Position numbers and translations under genes: made by a program
The notes under the pieces: model-generated
Database searches by the model: none
What the model saw: only the letters and a program-made list of their open reading frames with translations
What the model was told of the DNA's origin: nothing
Assembly (NCBI GenBank): GCA_016794925.1
Contig: JAEUIW010000007.1
Location: 62,001-126,000 of the forward strand
Direction: 5' to 3'
Length of the DNA stretch: 64,000 nucleotides
Source: Phycisphaerae bacterium
Lineage (GTDB): Bacteria; Planctomycetota; Phycisphaerae; Phycisphaerales; UBA1924
Shown here: piece by piece, positions 37,098 through 46,032 of the stretch
Layout: every line of letters starts with the position of its first letter
How positions within the stretch are numbered: the stretch's first letter is position 1

Positions 37098-37862
37098 ATG
37101 ACGGGGCGGCGAGCGTTCACGTTGATCGAGCTGCTGGTGGTGATCGCCGTGGTCGCGCTGCTGGTGAGCATCGTGCTCCCCGCGCTGGGATCGGCGCGCG
37201 TGCGGGCCAAAGGGGTCGCGTGCGCCGGTCGCTTGCATCAGCTGGGGATCGGGCTCACGCTCTACCTGAACGACTTCGATCGTCAACTGCCGCAGCTCCG
37301 CGTGGACATGGGGGGTGGGCAGACCGCGAATATCGGCGCGCTGTTCGGGGGCAAGAAAGGGACGTTGCCCGCGTACGGCATCAACACGTACGGGGCCGAA
37401 CGGAGGCCGCTCAATCGGTACCTGCTCATGGGCGAGGTTCCGAAGGACGCCGACGCCAATCCGTTCGAGATCGAGGCGTACCGATCTCCGGCGGACCGAG
37501 GTGGACGCCTGCCGTACCTTGGCCCGGTGGAATCGATGTACGATCTGCTCGGCTCGAGCTACACGCTCAACGATCATGCCCTTGACGGCGAGCAGGCGTG
37601 GACGCTGATCCCGCCGGCGGGCGGTCGGATGCCGCCGATCGTCACGCCGTCCAAGACGTGGGTGCTGGGCACACACCCGATCTACAACTATCAGCAGAAC
37701 GGCGACCGGGGTCACTACTGGTTCGGGCGCGCCGGGGTTGAAGCGAACCTGCTGTTCCTGGATTCGCACGTCGGATCGATGTTGCGCGTGCCGGCCGGCA
37801 TCGTCAACACCACGGACAACTACACGTTTCTCCCGTCACCAGAGTGGAGGACCTCGGGCTGA
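37098..37862 (+). CDS. Prepilin-like protein (type IV pilin N-terminus)
   Basis: A 254-residue protein beginning MTGRRAFTLIELLVVIAVVA, the type IV prepilin cleavage/methylation signal (basic leader, cleavage before Phe, Glu at +5, hydrophobic helix to residue 30). This class (with the H-X9-DG-like C-terminus typical of the DUF1559 and related families) occurs in dozens of copies in planctomycete genomes and may build pseudopili or surface structures. The rest, from ARVRAKGVACAGRLHQLGIG, is a globular head with LFLDSHVGSML near the end. I prefer ATG 37098 to the GTG at 37089. An intrinsic terminator follows. Confidence 0.85.
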   Translation: MTGRRAFTLIELLVVIAVVALLVSIVLPALGSARVRAKGVACAGRLHQLGIGLTLYLNDFDRQLPQLRVDMGGGQTANIGALFGGKKGTLPAYGINTYGAERRPLNRYLLMGEVPKDADANPFEIEAYRSPADRGGRLPYLGPVESMYDLLGSSYTLNDHALDGEQAWTLIPPAGGRMPPIVTPSKTWVLGTHPIYNYQQNGDRGHYWFGRAGVEANLLFLDSHVGSMLRVPAGIVNTTDNYTFLPSPEWRTSG

Positions 37863-37874
37863 ACGATAATTCGG

Positions 37875-37899
37875 CCGCGAGCGCTCAGCGGTTTTTTTT
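37875..37899 (+). terminator. Intrinsic terminator after the prepilin-like gene
   Basis: CCGCGA (37875-37880) and TC-A-GCGG (37885-37891) form a 6-bp stem with one bulged A and a GCGC loop, followed directly by eight T (37892-37899). It begins 12 nt after the prepilin stop and overlaps the last codons of the convergent transglutaminase gene. Confidence 0.6.
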
Positions 37900-39174
37900 C
37901 GGTGGAGCGGGTGTCGGCCCCCCCTTGACCGGCGTCGCGAAATGCAGGAACCGGAGCGTTTGCGTCGCGACGATCACGGCCGGATCGGTGGACCAGCCAT
38001 AGAACGCGGGGCTGCCGTAATACTCGACGTTGGTCGGGGGCGTGAACTGGAAGGCGAAGGGGATCACCAGATCGAGATCGTCGTTGTTGCCGAAGAAGGG
38101 CCAAGGCTGGTTCAGGTTCGGCGCCCGGCTGGACTCGTTTCGCTGACGCACCATGTCCACCGGGACCCAAATCAACTCGCCTGACTGGTCATCAACCAGG
38201 GCGAATTCGATCCAACTCCGGATCTTGGCCGCGCCCTTGTTGCGAGAGAGGAACTTGTCGCCCTTGCCCTCCTGGTCGACGATGTCGTAGCCGATGACGG
38301 TGCGGGCGGGGAGCCCCGCAGCTCGGTAGATGGCCGCGAGCAGGCACGTGAGGTCGTGCTCGCTGCCCTTGCGTGACTTGGCGACCGCCGCCGCGCCCTG
38401 CAGGGCGAGCCCGGCAATCTCGCCGGAGCGCGTGAACGTCAAGCCGTTTCCGCTGAGCTGCACATGCTCCATCACGCGGCCGGCCAAGAACTTCGCCAGC
38501 GGCACGGGCAACACGGACTTGGGATCCTTGCCACCGGTCCACTCCTTGAGGAGGTCCCTGACGGCCGGGTCATCGAACTCGACGAACATCTGGGGGCGCA
38601 GCGTGGACGCCGCCTCCTCCGGCCAACCCGATTGCGGCCACTGGAGCTTGTTGGCACGCTCCTCGTTGAACCGCACGGACCAGCACTGCACGGGGATCTC
38701 GACCTTCAACTCCAGATCGCGACTGTCGAGATTCAATACCTCCCATCGACCCAGGCGCGTGCCGGACGGATAACCCTCGTTGTACTCCGGCGTCGTGTCC
38801 ACCTGCTTGCCCGAGAACGAGAGCACCCCCCTCACGCCGTCGATGACGGTCAGGCTGGCCCCGGTCGATTTGTTGACCGGAAACAGCACGGCGGCTCGCG
38901 CGAGGTTGAACGTGCCAACAACGGGTGGGGCATTGTCAGGCGTGGTAACCGTGAACGACTGGAGCTTGACGAAGGTGGTCAGCGTCCAATCACGCGTGCG
39001 CTGGCGCTGGAGCAGAACGCTGTTCGCGGCGGGGGGCTGCGCCGTCTTCTTCGGGGGAGGGTTGTTTTGCGGGGGCGGCACCACGCCCGGACGCACCTGT
39101 CCCAACGATGTCCCCGGCAGCGCAAACAGGGCGGCCAAGACGAGGCTGCACGCCAAAGCAGAACGAACGCGCAT
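37885..39174 (-). CDS. Secreted transglutaminase-like protein with substituted catalytic His
   Basis: A 429-residue exported protein: signal residues 1-25 (cleavage after SLG), then a Pro-rich linker (PPPQNNPPPKKTAQPP). The C-terminal transglutaminase-like domain has the nucleophile Cys in SEHDLTCLLAAIYRAAGLPA and a strand with Asp in GELIWVPVD. The usual His-Ala-Trp block is replaced by RSWIEF, so the catalytic His is an Arg and the Cys-His-Asp triad is incomplete. It may act as a binding or structural protein rather than a protease or transamidase. The protein ends in a PAPPKKNR tail. It follows tkt (133 bp gap) on the same strand. Confidence 0.8.
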   Translation of the reverse strand: MRVRSALACSLVLAALFALPGTSLGQVRPGVVPPPQNNPPPKKTAQPPAANSVLLQRQRTRDWTLTTFVKLQSFTVTTPDNAPPVVGTFNLARAAVLFPVNKSTGASLTVIDGVRGVLSFSGKQVDTTPEYNEGYPSGTRLGRWEVLNLDSRDLELKVEIPVQCWSVRFNEERANKLQWPQSGWPEEAASTLRPQMFVEFDDPAVRDLLKEWTGGKDPKSVLPVPLAKFLAGRVMEHVQLSGNGLTFTRSGEIAGLALQGAAAVAKSRKGSEHDLTCLLAAIYRAAGLPARTVIGYDIVDQEGKGDKFLSRNKGAAKIRSWIEFALVDDQSGELIWVPVDMVRQRNESSRAPNLNQPWPFFGNNDDLDLVIPFAFQFTPPTNVEYYGSPAFYGWSTDPAVIVATQTLRFLHFATPVKGGPTPAPPKKNR

Positions 39175-39307
39175 GGGGGGTCTCCGTATCTTGGTCGTAC
39201 GCTCGAACCCCCGCGAGGTTCCGCTTTCGACCGAGACCGGGATAGGTTAGGTGTCCCCGAAGCGGCGCGGCCACGCGACGCCACCGTGTTCCTCCGAGCA
39301 CCCACAT

Positions 39308-41446
39308 TCACCACGTGGTCCGAGATTCGCGGTTCAGCTCGATCTGTCGCAGCGCCGCTTCGACCACCGCGGCGGAGGTGAAGCCGAATTTCTTCTGAAG
39401 TTCCTTAAGGGGCGCCGAGGCGCCGAACGTACGCATGCCGATGCTGACGCCACTGTGCCCGACGAACCGCTCCCAGCCCATCGTGGAGCCCGCCTCGATG
39501 GAAACCCGCGCCGTGACCCGGGCGGGAAGGACGGATTCCTTGTACGCCTCATTCTGGTCCTCGAAGAGCTCCCATGACGGCACGCTGACGACGCGCGGCC
39601 TGAGCCCTTTGTCCTTGAGCATCTGAAACGCCTCGACCGCGGTACCGAGTTCGGTTCCCGATGCCATCAGGATCACCTCGGGTCGGCCGTCCTTGGCCGC
39701 GCACGCGAGGACGTACGCCCCTTTGGCCACACCCGAAGCCGGCGCGAAGATCTCACGATCGAGTGTCGGCATCGCCTGACGGCTGAGCACCAGGCACGCG
39801 GGTTTGTGGCGCAACGTCATCACGAATCGCCATGCTTCCGCCACCTCGTTGGCATCACCCGGCCGAAGAACGATCAGGCCGGGAATGGCTCGCAGAGCGA
39901 CGAGGTGCTCGATGGGCTGGTGTGTCGGCCCGTCTTCACCCACGCCGATCGAGTCGTGCGTGAAGACGTATATGACCGGGATTTCCATGATCGCGGCGAG
40001 GCGGATGGCGGGCCGAGAAAAATCACTGAAAACGAAGAAACCCGAGCCGAAAGGCCTGACCTTGCTCAGGCTCATCCCGTTGAGGATGGAGCCCATCGCC
40101 AGCTCGCGGATGCCGAAATGGAAATTCCTCCCGTTCCAGCCGAGTGTCGTGCGGGGCCCGTGCGCATCGAAGAGTTCGCGCGGGGGAGAGAAATCGCCGG
40201 CCCCGTCGAAGGTCAGGCGCGTCTTGGTGCTGGGCGCGAGGTCCGCCGCGCCCCCCACCAACCATGGGAGCCTCTTCGCGATCGCGTTGAGGACCTTCCC
40301 TCCGGCATCGCGTCCGGCGACGCCCTTGGGATCCGGCGGGAACGTCGGGATCTCCGAGTCCCATCCGGCGGGAAGCTCTCGCTTCTGGATGGCGAGCGTC
40401 TGCGCGGCGAGGTCCGGGTGAGCGGCCCGGTACCGCTCGAAACGCAACATCCAATCACCACGAAGCCGCCTGCCGCGCGCGCCGAGACCGACCTTGAATG
40501 CCCCAAGAACCTCCGCCGGAACCAGGAACCTGGCTTCCTCCGGCCAGCCGTAGAACTTCTTCGTCCGCTTGATCTCCTCTTCGCCGAGGGGCTCGCCGTG
40601 CGCGGTGTGGGTGTCCTGCTTGCCGGACCCGTATCCGATGTGCGAATCCACGATGATGAGTGTTGGGCGGCCGTGAGTTTCCTTGAACACGCGGAACGCG
40701 CGGCGGACCATGTCGAGGTCGTTGGCATCCCCGACCCGAACGACGTTCCAGCCGTAGGCGAGGAATCGTGTGGCGACGTCCTCGCTGAACGCCCAGCCGG
40801 TGCTCCCCTCGATCGTGATCCTGTTGTTGTCGTAGATCCAGCACAGGTTGTCGAGATGAAGGTGGCCGGCAAGACTGGCGGCCTCGCTGGCGGCGCCCTC
40901 CATCATGCAACCGTCGCCGCCCAGCGCGTAGACGTCATAGCCGAACAGGTCGAAGCCGGGACGGTTGTACGTGGCGGCCATCCACTTGCTCGCGATGGCC
41001 ATCCCGACGCTGGTGGCATAGCCCTGACCGAGCGGCCCCGTCGTGGTTTCCACGCCGCTGGTCCAGCGGTACTCGGGATGGCCGGCACAACGTGAATCGA
41101 GCTGCCGGAATCGCTTGATGTCATCGAGCGAGACCGACAGCGTTCCGACGCGCTCGTACTCAGCGTTGACGGCCTTGACCCCGGCGAGATGCAGGAGCGA
41201 ATAGAGCAGCATCGAAGCATGGCCCATGCTCAGCACGAAGCGATCACGGTCGGGCCAGATCGGGTCATCCGGATCGAACCGGAGAAACTCGTTCCACAGG
41301 ACGTAGCCGACCGGGGCCATCGCCATCGGCGTGCCGGGATGTCCTGAGTTCGCCGCCTGCACGGCGTCCATCGCGAGCGTGCGAATGGTGTTGACGCAAA
41401 GGGACTCCAGAGCCGTGCCGGCCGGCTTGGTCTCGGTGACGTGCAT
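39308..41446 (-). CDS. tkt: Transketolase
   Basis: Thiamine-diphosphate enzyme of the pentose phosphate pathway that moves two-carbon units between sugar phosphates. The 712-residue product has NSGHPGTPMAMAPVGYVLWN near the N-terminus, the ThDP/Mg motif GDGCMMEGAASEAASLAGHL followed by YDNNRITIEG, and the C-terminal pyrimidine domain with IGVGEDGPTHQPIEHL. All expected domains are present at slightly above the usual 660-670 residues. The start at ATG 41446 gives an N-terminus of METKPAG style leader (MHVTETKPAGTALESLCVNT). It is the middle gene of three on this strand. Confidence 0.97.
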   Translation of the reverse strand: MHVTETKPAGTALESLCVNTIRTLAMDAVQAANSGHPGTPMAMAPVGYVLWNEFLRFDPDDPIWPDRDRFVLSMGHASMLLYSLLHLAGVKAVNAEYERVGTLSVSLDDIKRFRQLDSRCAGHPEYRWTSGVETTTGPLGQGYATSVGMAIASKWMAATYNRPGFDLFGYDVYALGGDGCMMEGAASEAASLAGHLHLDNLCWIYDNNRITIEGSTGWAFSEDVATRFLAYGWNVVRVGDANDLDMVRRAFRVFKETHGRPTLIIVDSHIGYGSGKQDTHTAHGEPLGEEEIKRTKKFYGWPEEARFLVPAEVLGAFKVGLGARGRRLRGDWMLRFERYRAAHPDLAAQTLAIQKRELPAGWDSEIPTFPPDPKGVAGRDAGGKVLNAIAKRLPWLVGGAADLAPSTKTRLTFDGAGDFSPPRELFDAHGPRTTLGWNGRNFHFGIRELAMGSILNGMSLSKVRPFGSGFFVFSDFSRPAIRLAAIMEIPVIYVFTHDSIGVGEDGPTHQPIEHLVALRAIPGLIVLRPGDANEVAEAWRFVMTLRHKPACLVLSRQAMPTLDREIFAPASGVAKGAYVLACAAKDGRPEVILMASGTELGTAVEAFQMLKDKGLRPRVVSVPSWELFEDQNEAYKESVLPARVTARVSIEAGSTMGWERFVGHSGVSIGMRTFGASAPLKELQKKFGFTSAAVVEAALRQIELNRESRTTW

Positions 41447-41503
41447 GTTCGGCTCCAGCTTATTCGAACGTGAGCGAATCGGGGGTCGAAGCGTCGCGCC
41501 GGG

Positions 41504-41519
41504 CAGGCACTGTTGCCTG
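41504..41519 (-). other. Small hairpin upstream of tkt
   Basis: CAGGCA-CTGT-TGCCTG, a 6-bp stem with a tetraloop, 58 nt upstream of the tkt start codon. It may be part of the tkt leader or the end of the preceding lipoprotein transcript; no T-run. Confidence 0.25.
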
Positions 41520-41600
41520 TGACGGTGTGCTCAACGAGGCATGTGCACCGTGAACGAAGCGGGCAGCGAGTGTATTCCCCGCATCCGGCGGTAGCCCTCT

Positions 41601-42857
41601 TCATTTCCGGGGTCGGGGGACCACTGCGCGCGCCTTACGCCATTGCTCCAACGCGGCGGCGGCGTCCGCATCGGGAGGGGGAGCCAGCAGCGATACCTCC
41701 CCGAATCCTTCGTCTTTCAGCCAGCCTTCGACGAGCGACTGAAAGTCCGGGTCCGACATGTCCGCCGGACGAGGGCGTTGGTTTGTGCGGACCAGCGATT
41801 CAATCTTCTCGGGAGCGATCGCGTCGATCGCCTCCGAAACCCCCTTTGGCAGCGCGCGCGGCGTGGAACCCGATCTCGCGCCCGCGGAGCGTTCGATTGG
41901 AAACTCGCCGGCGAGCCACTTCTTCCGACGCTCACCGAATTGCCGCAGGGTGTCCTCGGTTCGGCGGCGGACGTCCATCTCCCTCGCGTACCCCACAAAC
42001 CAGATGCCCGTCGGAATAAACAACTTCTCTCCCGCGCCCGATGCGAGCTCCTCGATCGAGGCAACCTTGCCGGAATTCACCTCGCTCGTCATCTCGATGA
42101 TCGCGTTCTGCCACGCCTTCATGAGCAGCCCGAGCATCTGCCACTCGCGTTGCCTCCGTGGAACGTACTGGTTCACGGGCGGGAGGTTCAGCGGCAGCAC
42201 GACGTACCACTTTCCTGCTTCGAGCCTCATGGTCACGCCCAAGGGGGGGAGGATCGGCTTGCCATCGAGCAGCACCGCCGCGAGATCATCCGAAACCCCG
42301 ACAGTCGAAAGCCTGGCGGCGTTCCGTTCAATCCAGCCGTACGGATCAGCCAGCACGCTCTGGGCCGTAGCTTCGAAAAGGCGTTGACCGTCGTCTCCCC
42401 TCTCCCCACCTCCCCCCTCCGCCTCCCCGCCTCCTTCACTCCCGCCGCCCGCCCCACCGGAACGTCGCGGGCGCTGGAACATCGCAAACAGGCCGCCGGG
42501 CGCTGCTCCGGCATTGCTCGCGTTGGCGGCTTCCGCAATCGCACGCTGTTTCAGAGCCTCAACATCCTTCGGAAATCGCTCCTGAATTGCTGCGGCCAGC
42601 CCTTGCACACTTCCCAGCAGGTCCCCCATCCGCCCCAGCATGGCCCGCATGTCCGGTGATTCCGCGTAGACGAGGTCGGCAAGCCTGGCAGCGCGTCGGT
42701 CCTTGACCATGCGGATCGCGGACTGCAGCGCGTCGTCCGCGGTCGCCTGGGAGTATTCGACTCGCTTCTCGCACGCGCCCAGCGAAACGAGGCAGACGCA
42801 GCCCAAGACCGCGACCGCCCGCCCCCAGATCGCCCGTATGCGGTGGATTCGTGTCAC
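41601..42857 (-). CDS. Large lipoprotein of unknown function
   Basis: A 418-residue protein with a lipoprotein signal (hydrophobic residues 9-27, lipobox LGAC). Start at GTG 42857, helped by a GGGAG site 7 nt upstream; no in-frame ATG precedes the signal. A helical N-terminal part is followed by a Gly/Glu-rich linker (about 140-160, GGAGGGSEGGGEAEGGGGER) and a C-terminal domain with DLAAVLLDGKPILPPLGVTM, LEAGKWYVVLPLNLPPVNQY and LFIPTGIWFVGYAREMDVRR. I do not recognise it. It is divergent from thiS (70 bp). Confidence 0.7.
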   Translation of the reverse strand: MTRIHRIRAIWGRAVAVLGCVCLVSLGACEKRVEYSQATADDALQSAIRMVKDRRAARLADLVYAESPDMRAMLGRMGDLLGSVQGLAAAIQERFPKDVEALKQRAIAEAANASNAGAAPGGLFAMFQRPRRSGGAGGGSEGGGEAEGGGGERGDDGQRLFEATAQSVLADPYGWIERNAARLSTVGVSDDLAAVLLDGKPILPPLGVTMRLEAGKWYVVLPLNLPPVNQYVPRRQREWQMLGLLMKAWQNAIIEMTSEVNSGKVASIEELASGAGEKLFIPTGIWFVGYAREMDVRRRTEDTLRQFGERRKKWLAGEFPIERSAGARSGSTPRALPKGVSEAIDAIAPEKIESLVRTNQRPRPADMSDPDFQSLVEGWLKDEGFGEVSLLAPPPDADAAAALEQWRKARAVVPRPRK

Positions 42858-42927
42858 GTTCGGCTCCCGTCCTCCCTTGTCATCCTATCGAGCCCCGGCT
42901 GATTCCGAAGCCATCTATTCTTCTTGC

Positions 42928-43128
42928 ATGAAGATCGTGGTGAACGGCAAGGAAATCGATGTGGGCGAAGCTCGCACGGTTTCCGAAGTCCTCAGCCGAC
43001 TCGGCCTGGATGTGATGCCATGCGCCGTCGAAGTCAATCTCATGCTGGTCCCCAAGTCGCGGCACGCGGTGCAGAGTCTCCATGACGGCGATCGGATGGA
43101 GGTCGTCACCCTGGTGGGCGGCGGCTGA
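42928..43128 (+). CDS. thiS: Sulfur carrier protein ThiS
   Basis: A 66-residue ubiquitin-fold sulfur carrier for thiamine thiazole synthesis. It starts [20 protein letters not shown] at ATG 42928 and ends VVTLVGGG, the Gly-Gly tail that is adenylated and thiocarboxylated (one extra Gly). The long open frame upstream of the ATG is not coding. thiG follows 41 bp downstream. No TPP riboswitch fits into the 70-bp leader region. Confidence 0.95.
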   Translation: MKIVVNGKEIDVGEARTVSEVLSRLGLDVMPCAVEVNLMLVPKSRHAVQSLHDGDRMEVVTLVGGG

Positions 43129-43169
43129 AGCACCTTGACTCACAATTGACCATCATTCAGGGAACTGAA

Positions 43170-44060
43170 ATGACGACCGCTGGCGCACGCACTTCGGAGT
43201 CCGGAGCACTCGATCCGATCTCGCCCTCATCCGCCGCCGCGGACCGACCGCTCATGATCGGTGGGTTCTCGTTGGACTCGCGCCTGATTATCGGCACCGG
43301 CAAGTATGCCACGCCCGAGCTGATGCGTGCGTCGCTGGACGCCGCGGGCAGCAGGGTGGTCACGGTGGCGGTGCGCCGCGAGCGACTGTTCAACGAGAAC
43401 GGTCAGTCGCTCCTCGGGCTCCTCGATACGTCGCGGTACACGATCCTCCCGAACACCGCCGGGTGTTTCGCGGCGGAGGATGCGGTCCGCGTGGCCCGAC
43501 TCGGACGCGATCTGCTGACCCAGGTGGGCAACCCCGGCGCGGAGTGGGTGAAGCTGGAGGTGCTTGGTGACAAGAAAACCCTGCTGCCCGACCCGGCCGG
43601 TACGCTTGACGCCTGCCGAACGCTCGTGCGCGAGGGCTTCCGCGTGCTGTGCTACTCGTCCGATGATCCCATCGCCGCGCTGCGTCTGAAGGAGACCGGC
43701 GCAACAAGCGTGATGCCAGCCGGCTCACCCATCGGCTCGGGCCAGGGGATTCTCAACCGCAACAACATTCTGCTCTGCCTTGAGCTGCTCAAGCAGGGCG
43801 ACCCCACGTATCCGGTCATCGTGGACGCGGGCGTCGGAGCCGCCAGCGACGTGAGCCTGGCCATGGAACTGGGCGCGGACGGAGTGCTGCTGAACACGGC
43901 CGTGGCGCACGCAAAGGACCCGGTACGCATGGCTCACGCCATGCGACACGCAACTCTCGCGGGACGCATGTCGTACTTGGCCGGACGAATACCCCGGAAG
44001 CTCTACGCGAGCGCGTCGTCCCCTTGGGACGGCGCGATTTCCCACATTCCGGGTGAGTAG
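43170..44060 (+). CDS. thiG: Thiazole synthase
   Basis: Forms the thiazole phosphate of thiamine from deoxyxylulose 5-phosphate, dehydroglycine and ThiS thiocarboxylate. The 296-residue product has [20 protein letters not shown], the Schiff-base lysine region [40 protein letters not shown] and [20 protein letters not shown]. Residues 1-35 are a Ser/Ala-rich extension ([20 protein letters not shown]) not needed for the fold. ATG 43170 has an AGGGAAC ribosome-binding site, so I prefer it to 43146. No thiO/thiH or thiF is in the window. Confidence 0.96.
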   Translation: MTTAGARTSESGALDPISPSSAAADRPLMIGGFSLDSRLIIGTGKYATPELMRASLDAAGSRVVTVAVRRERLFNENGQSLLGLLDTSRYTILPNTAGCFAAEDAVRVARLGRDLLTQVGNPGAEWVKLEVLGDKKTLLPDPAGTLDACRTLVREGFRVLCYSSDDPIAALRLKETGATSVMPAGSPIGSGQGILNRNNILLCLELLKQGDPTYPVIVDAGVGAASDVSLAMELGADGVLLNTAVAHAKDPVRMAHAMRHATLAGRMSYLAGRIPRKLYASASSPWDGAISHIPGE

Positions 44061-44116
44061 CGGTTGATTCCCGTCGCCCAAGTACCCGCATGAATACGGG
44101 GCTATCGCACAAGACC

Positions 44117-44132
44117 CTTCGACAAGACGAAG
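44117..44132 (-). terminator. Hairpin downstream of tRNA-Val
   Basis: CTTCG-acaaga-CGAAG, a 5-bp stem about 27 nt beyond the 3' end of the tRNA on its strand. Possible 3' trailer terminator or processing site; only a short pyrimidine tract follows. Confidence 0.3.
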
Positions 44133-44158
44133 TGCCGCGCAGACGCAAGACCGACAAG

Positions 44159-44232
44159 TGGGCGATACTGGGCTCGAACCAGTGACCTCGACAGTGTCAT
44201 TGTCGCGCGCTAGCCAACTGCGCCAATCGCCC
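44159..44232 (-). tRNA. tRNA-Val (anticodon GAC)
   Basis: A 74-nt cloverleaf on the minus strand. Acceptor GGGCGAT/ATCGCCC with discriminator A; D arm GCGC-loop-GCGC; anticodon stem CGACA/TGTCG with loop ATGACAC, giving T33 and anticodon GAC (reads GUC and GUU); variable loop AGGTC; T arm ACTGG-TTCGAGC-CCAGT. The 3' CCA is not encoded, so it must be added by the CCA-adding enzyme. The gene lies in the thiG-hydrolase gap. Confidence 0.95.
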
Positions 44233-44293
44233 GCAAACGGCCCCTATCGGATCGAATAGGCACATTCCTCATGCCCATCGAAGGGGTTTGCCG

Positions 44294-44322
44294 AGTATAG
44301 CCGCGCGATCGGATGGCGTCAT
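44294..44322 (-). promoter_or_regulatory. Possible promoter of tRNA-Val
   Basis: Minus strand: ATGACG (44317-44322, four of six to TTGACA), 17 bp, TATACT (44294-44299, five of six to TATAAT). A transcript would begin near 44287, about 55 nt before the tRNA 5' end. Confidence 0.4.
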
Positions 44323-44401
44323 CGTCTCTGTCGGACCGGAACGCTCGCCTCCAATCCCCGCCCCATGTACGAAACGGGGCGTCATGCTGGTTCATGGCTA
44401 C

Positions 44402-45928
44402 CTATTTCTCAAGGCCAGCGGTGGTCCGGATCCAGGTCGTGACGAAGTCGAGCGCGACCGGAGAGAAGGTCTCCTCGATCACGGCGTACTTCGACGGCGA
44501 ACCGGAATCACACGTCTGAAACAGGTGGTTGAGGTTCGGAAGTTCGCTCACCCTGTCGCGCGCAGTGAGTCCGCCGGGACGAGACTTGAGCGCCGCCTCG
44601 ATCTCCGGCAGGTTCTGTTTCGAGGGAACCTGTAGATCGCTGGACCCGTTAACGGCCAGCACAGGACACTCGATCGCACGCAGCGCGAGTCGCGGGTCGT
44701 ACTTGAGAAAATACCGGAACCACTTCCCGGTGAACTCCTTCGACTGCGCTTCCACCAGCTGGTCGAGCCCGGATTGTGCCGCTCGAGCCTGGTCCGCCTG
44801 TGCCCCGCCGCGCGCCAGACCCTCGGCGATTTCGGATTCCGCCATCGCGCGGACTTTGGCCTTGATCTGATCCGCAGAAGCTCCCGACAGCACCAGCTCG
44901 ACCGCCTCGGCGGTGGCCGCGGCTTGTGCCCGGGCCGACTCGGGGGAGGCGCCTTCGGCTCGCGCGATGAGCTCGACCTGCACAGGCAGGATCGCGCTGC
45001 CGGGGACACCGGGACCTGCCAACATCACGACGAACGCGACCTTCCCGGGTTCCATCGAAGCCGCAAGCGGGCCGACCAGGCCCCCTTCGCTGTGGCCGAC
45101 GAAACCGATCCGGCGGGCGTCGATCTCGGGCTGGCCGCCCAGAAATGAGACGCCGGCGAGCGCATCGCGGGCAAAGTCCTCGGTTGTCGAATCGGACACG
45201 CTGCCCGTTGAACCGCCCACGCCGCGGTCGTCCGCGCGCAAGACCGCGATGCCATTGCGGGCCAGGTGATCCGCGATGATGAGGAACGGCTGGTGCCCGA
45301 GAAGCGACTCGTCGCGGTCCTGAGCGCCCGAGCCGGTGATCATGACAACCGCAGGGTGCGGGCCCGCTCCCGCTGGAATCGTGAGCGTCGCCGCGAGCAG
45401 CGTGCCGTCAGCAGGATTGGAGTAAGAAACCTGACGGTCGGTGTACGGGAACGGGGGCTTGGGCGTTTGCGGACGCACGGGTTTGACGGCGCCGCGCTCG
45501 CCCGCGCCCAGCCGTTTCATGCTGACGACGAACACGCCCCCGGCCTGGGACATCTTGCCGTGCGCCGCGTCGCCGTCGGTGGTCACGTCGAATCGCGCCC
45601 AAGCCATCTCGGGCGCTCCGGGCGGGGCCATCGTAAAGACCATCCTGTTGCCGTCGATCGTGACATCGCGAAGCGCGAGGTTCGCGGCGTTCTGCTGCGG
45701 GATATCCATGATCCCGGCCCAGCTTCCATCGGTGTCCTTCCGGAGCGTGATGTTGAATCCCAACACGACGCCCGGCTGCACGTTGATGTCTCCGGTCCAG
45801 CGCTGCTCGTCCGCTCGCGCCGGCACAATGAGGTGGCCGTGTGCCGTGGACGACCACGAACCCGAGGCAGTCCGGTGCACCATGCACGCGATCAACACCA
45901 AGACAAGCCGTGCTCGATTGGGCAGCAT
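44402..45928 (-). CDS. Secreted alpha/beta hydrolase
   Basis: A 508-residue serine hydrolase with an N-terminal signal (hydrophobic residues 8-19). A beta-rich domain (about 40-150, VVLGFNITLRKDTDGSWAGI) precedes the alpha/beta-hydrolase fold: PAVVMITGSGAQDRDESLLG, LARNGIAVLRADDRGVGGST, nucleophile elbow in FVGHSEGGLVGPLA (Ser), catalytic Asp in LAVNGSSDLQVP and His in LPNLNHLFQTCDSG. The triad is complete. The order matches esterases/dipeptidyl-peptidase-like proteins with an N-terminal DUF3887-like domain. Start at ATG 45928. It lies 104 bp after sucB on the same strand. Confidence 0.87.
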   Translation of the reverse strand: MLPNRARLVLVLIACMVHRTASGSWSSTAHGHLIVPARADEQRWTGDINVQPGVVLGFNITLRKDTDGSWAGIMDIPQQNAANLALRDVTIDGNRMVFTMAPPGAPEMAWARFDVTTDGDAAHGKMSQAGGVFVVSMKRLGAGERGAVKPVRPQTPKPPFPYTDRQVSYSNPADGTLLAATLTIPAGAGPHPAVVMITGSGAQDRDESLLGHQPFLIIADHLARNGIAVLRADDRGVGGSTGSVSDSTTEDFARDALAGVSFLGGQPEIDARRIGFVGHSEGGLVGPLAASMEPGKVAFVVMLAGPGVPGSAILPVQVELIARAEGASPESARAQAAATAEAVELVLSGASADQIKAKVRAMAESEIAEGLARGGAQADQARAAQSGLDQLVEAQSKEFTGKWFRYFLKYDPRLALRAIECPVLAVNGSSDLQVPSKQNLPEIEAALKSRPGGLTARDRVSELPNLNHLFQTCDSGSPSKYAVIEETFSPVALDFVTTWIRTTAGLEK

Positions 45929-46032
45929 GAATCGCTCCGTGAGTGGTTTGCTGGGGAGGCGGGAGCCGCACGATTCACATGAGATCGCCGGTGATGCACG
46001 CACGCTCGGCACCACGCACGAAATGACACGCG

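Noticed and set aside
42858..42927. TPP riboswitch before thiS
   Set aside because: The gap is 70 bp and lacks the CUGAGA and other core elements.
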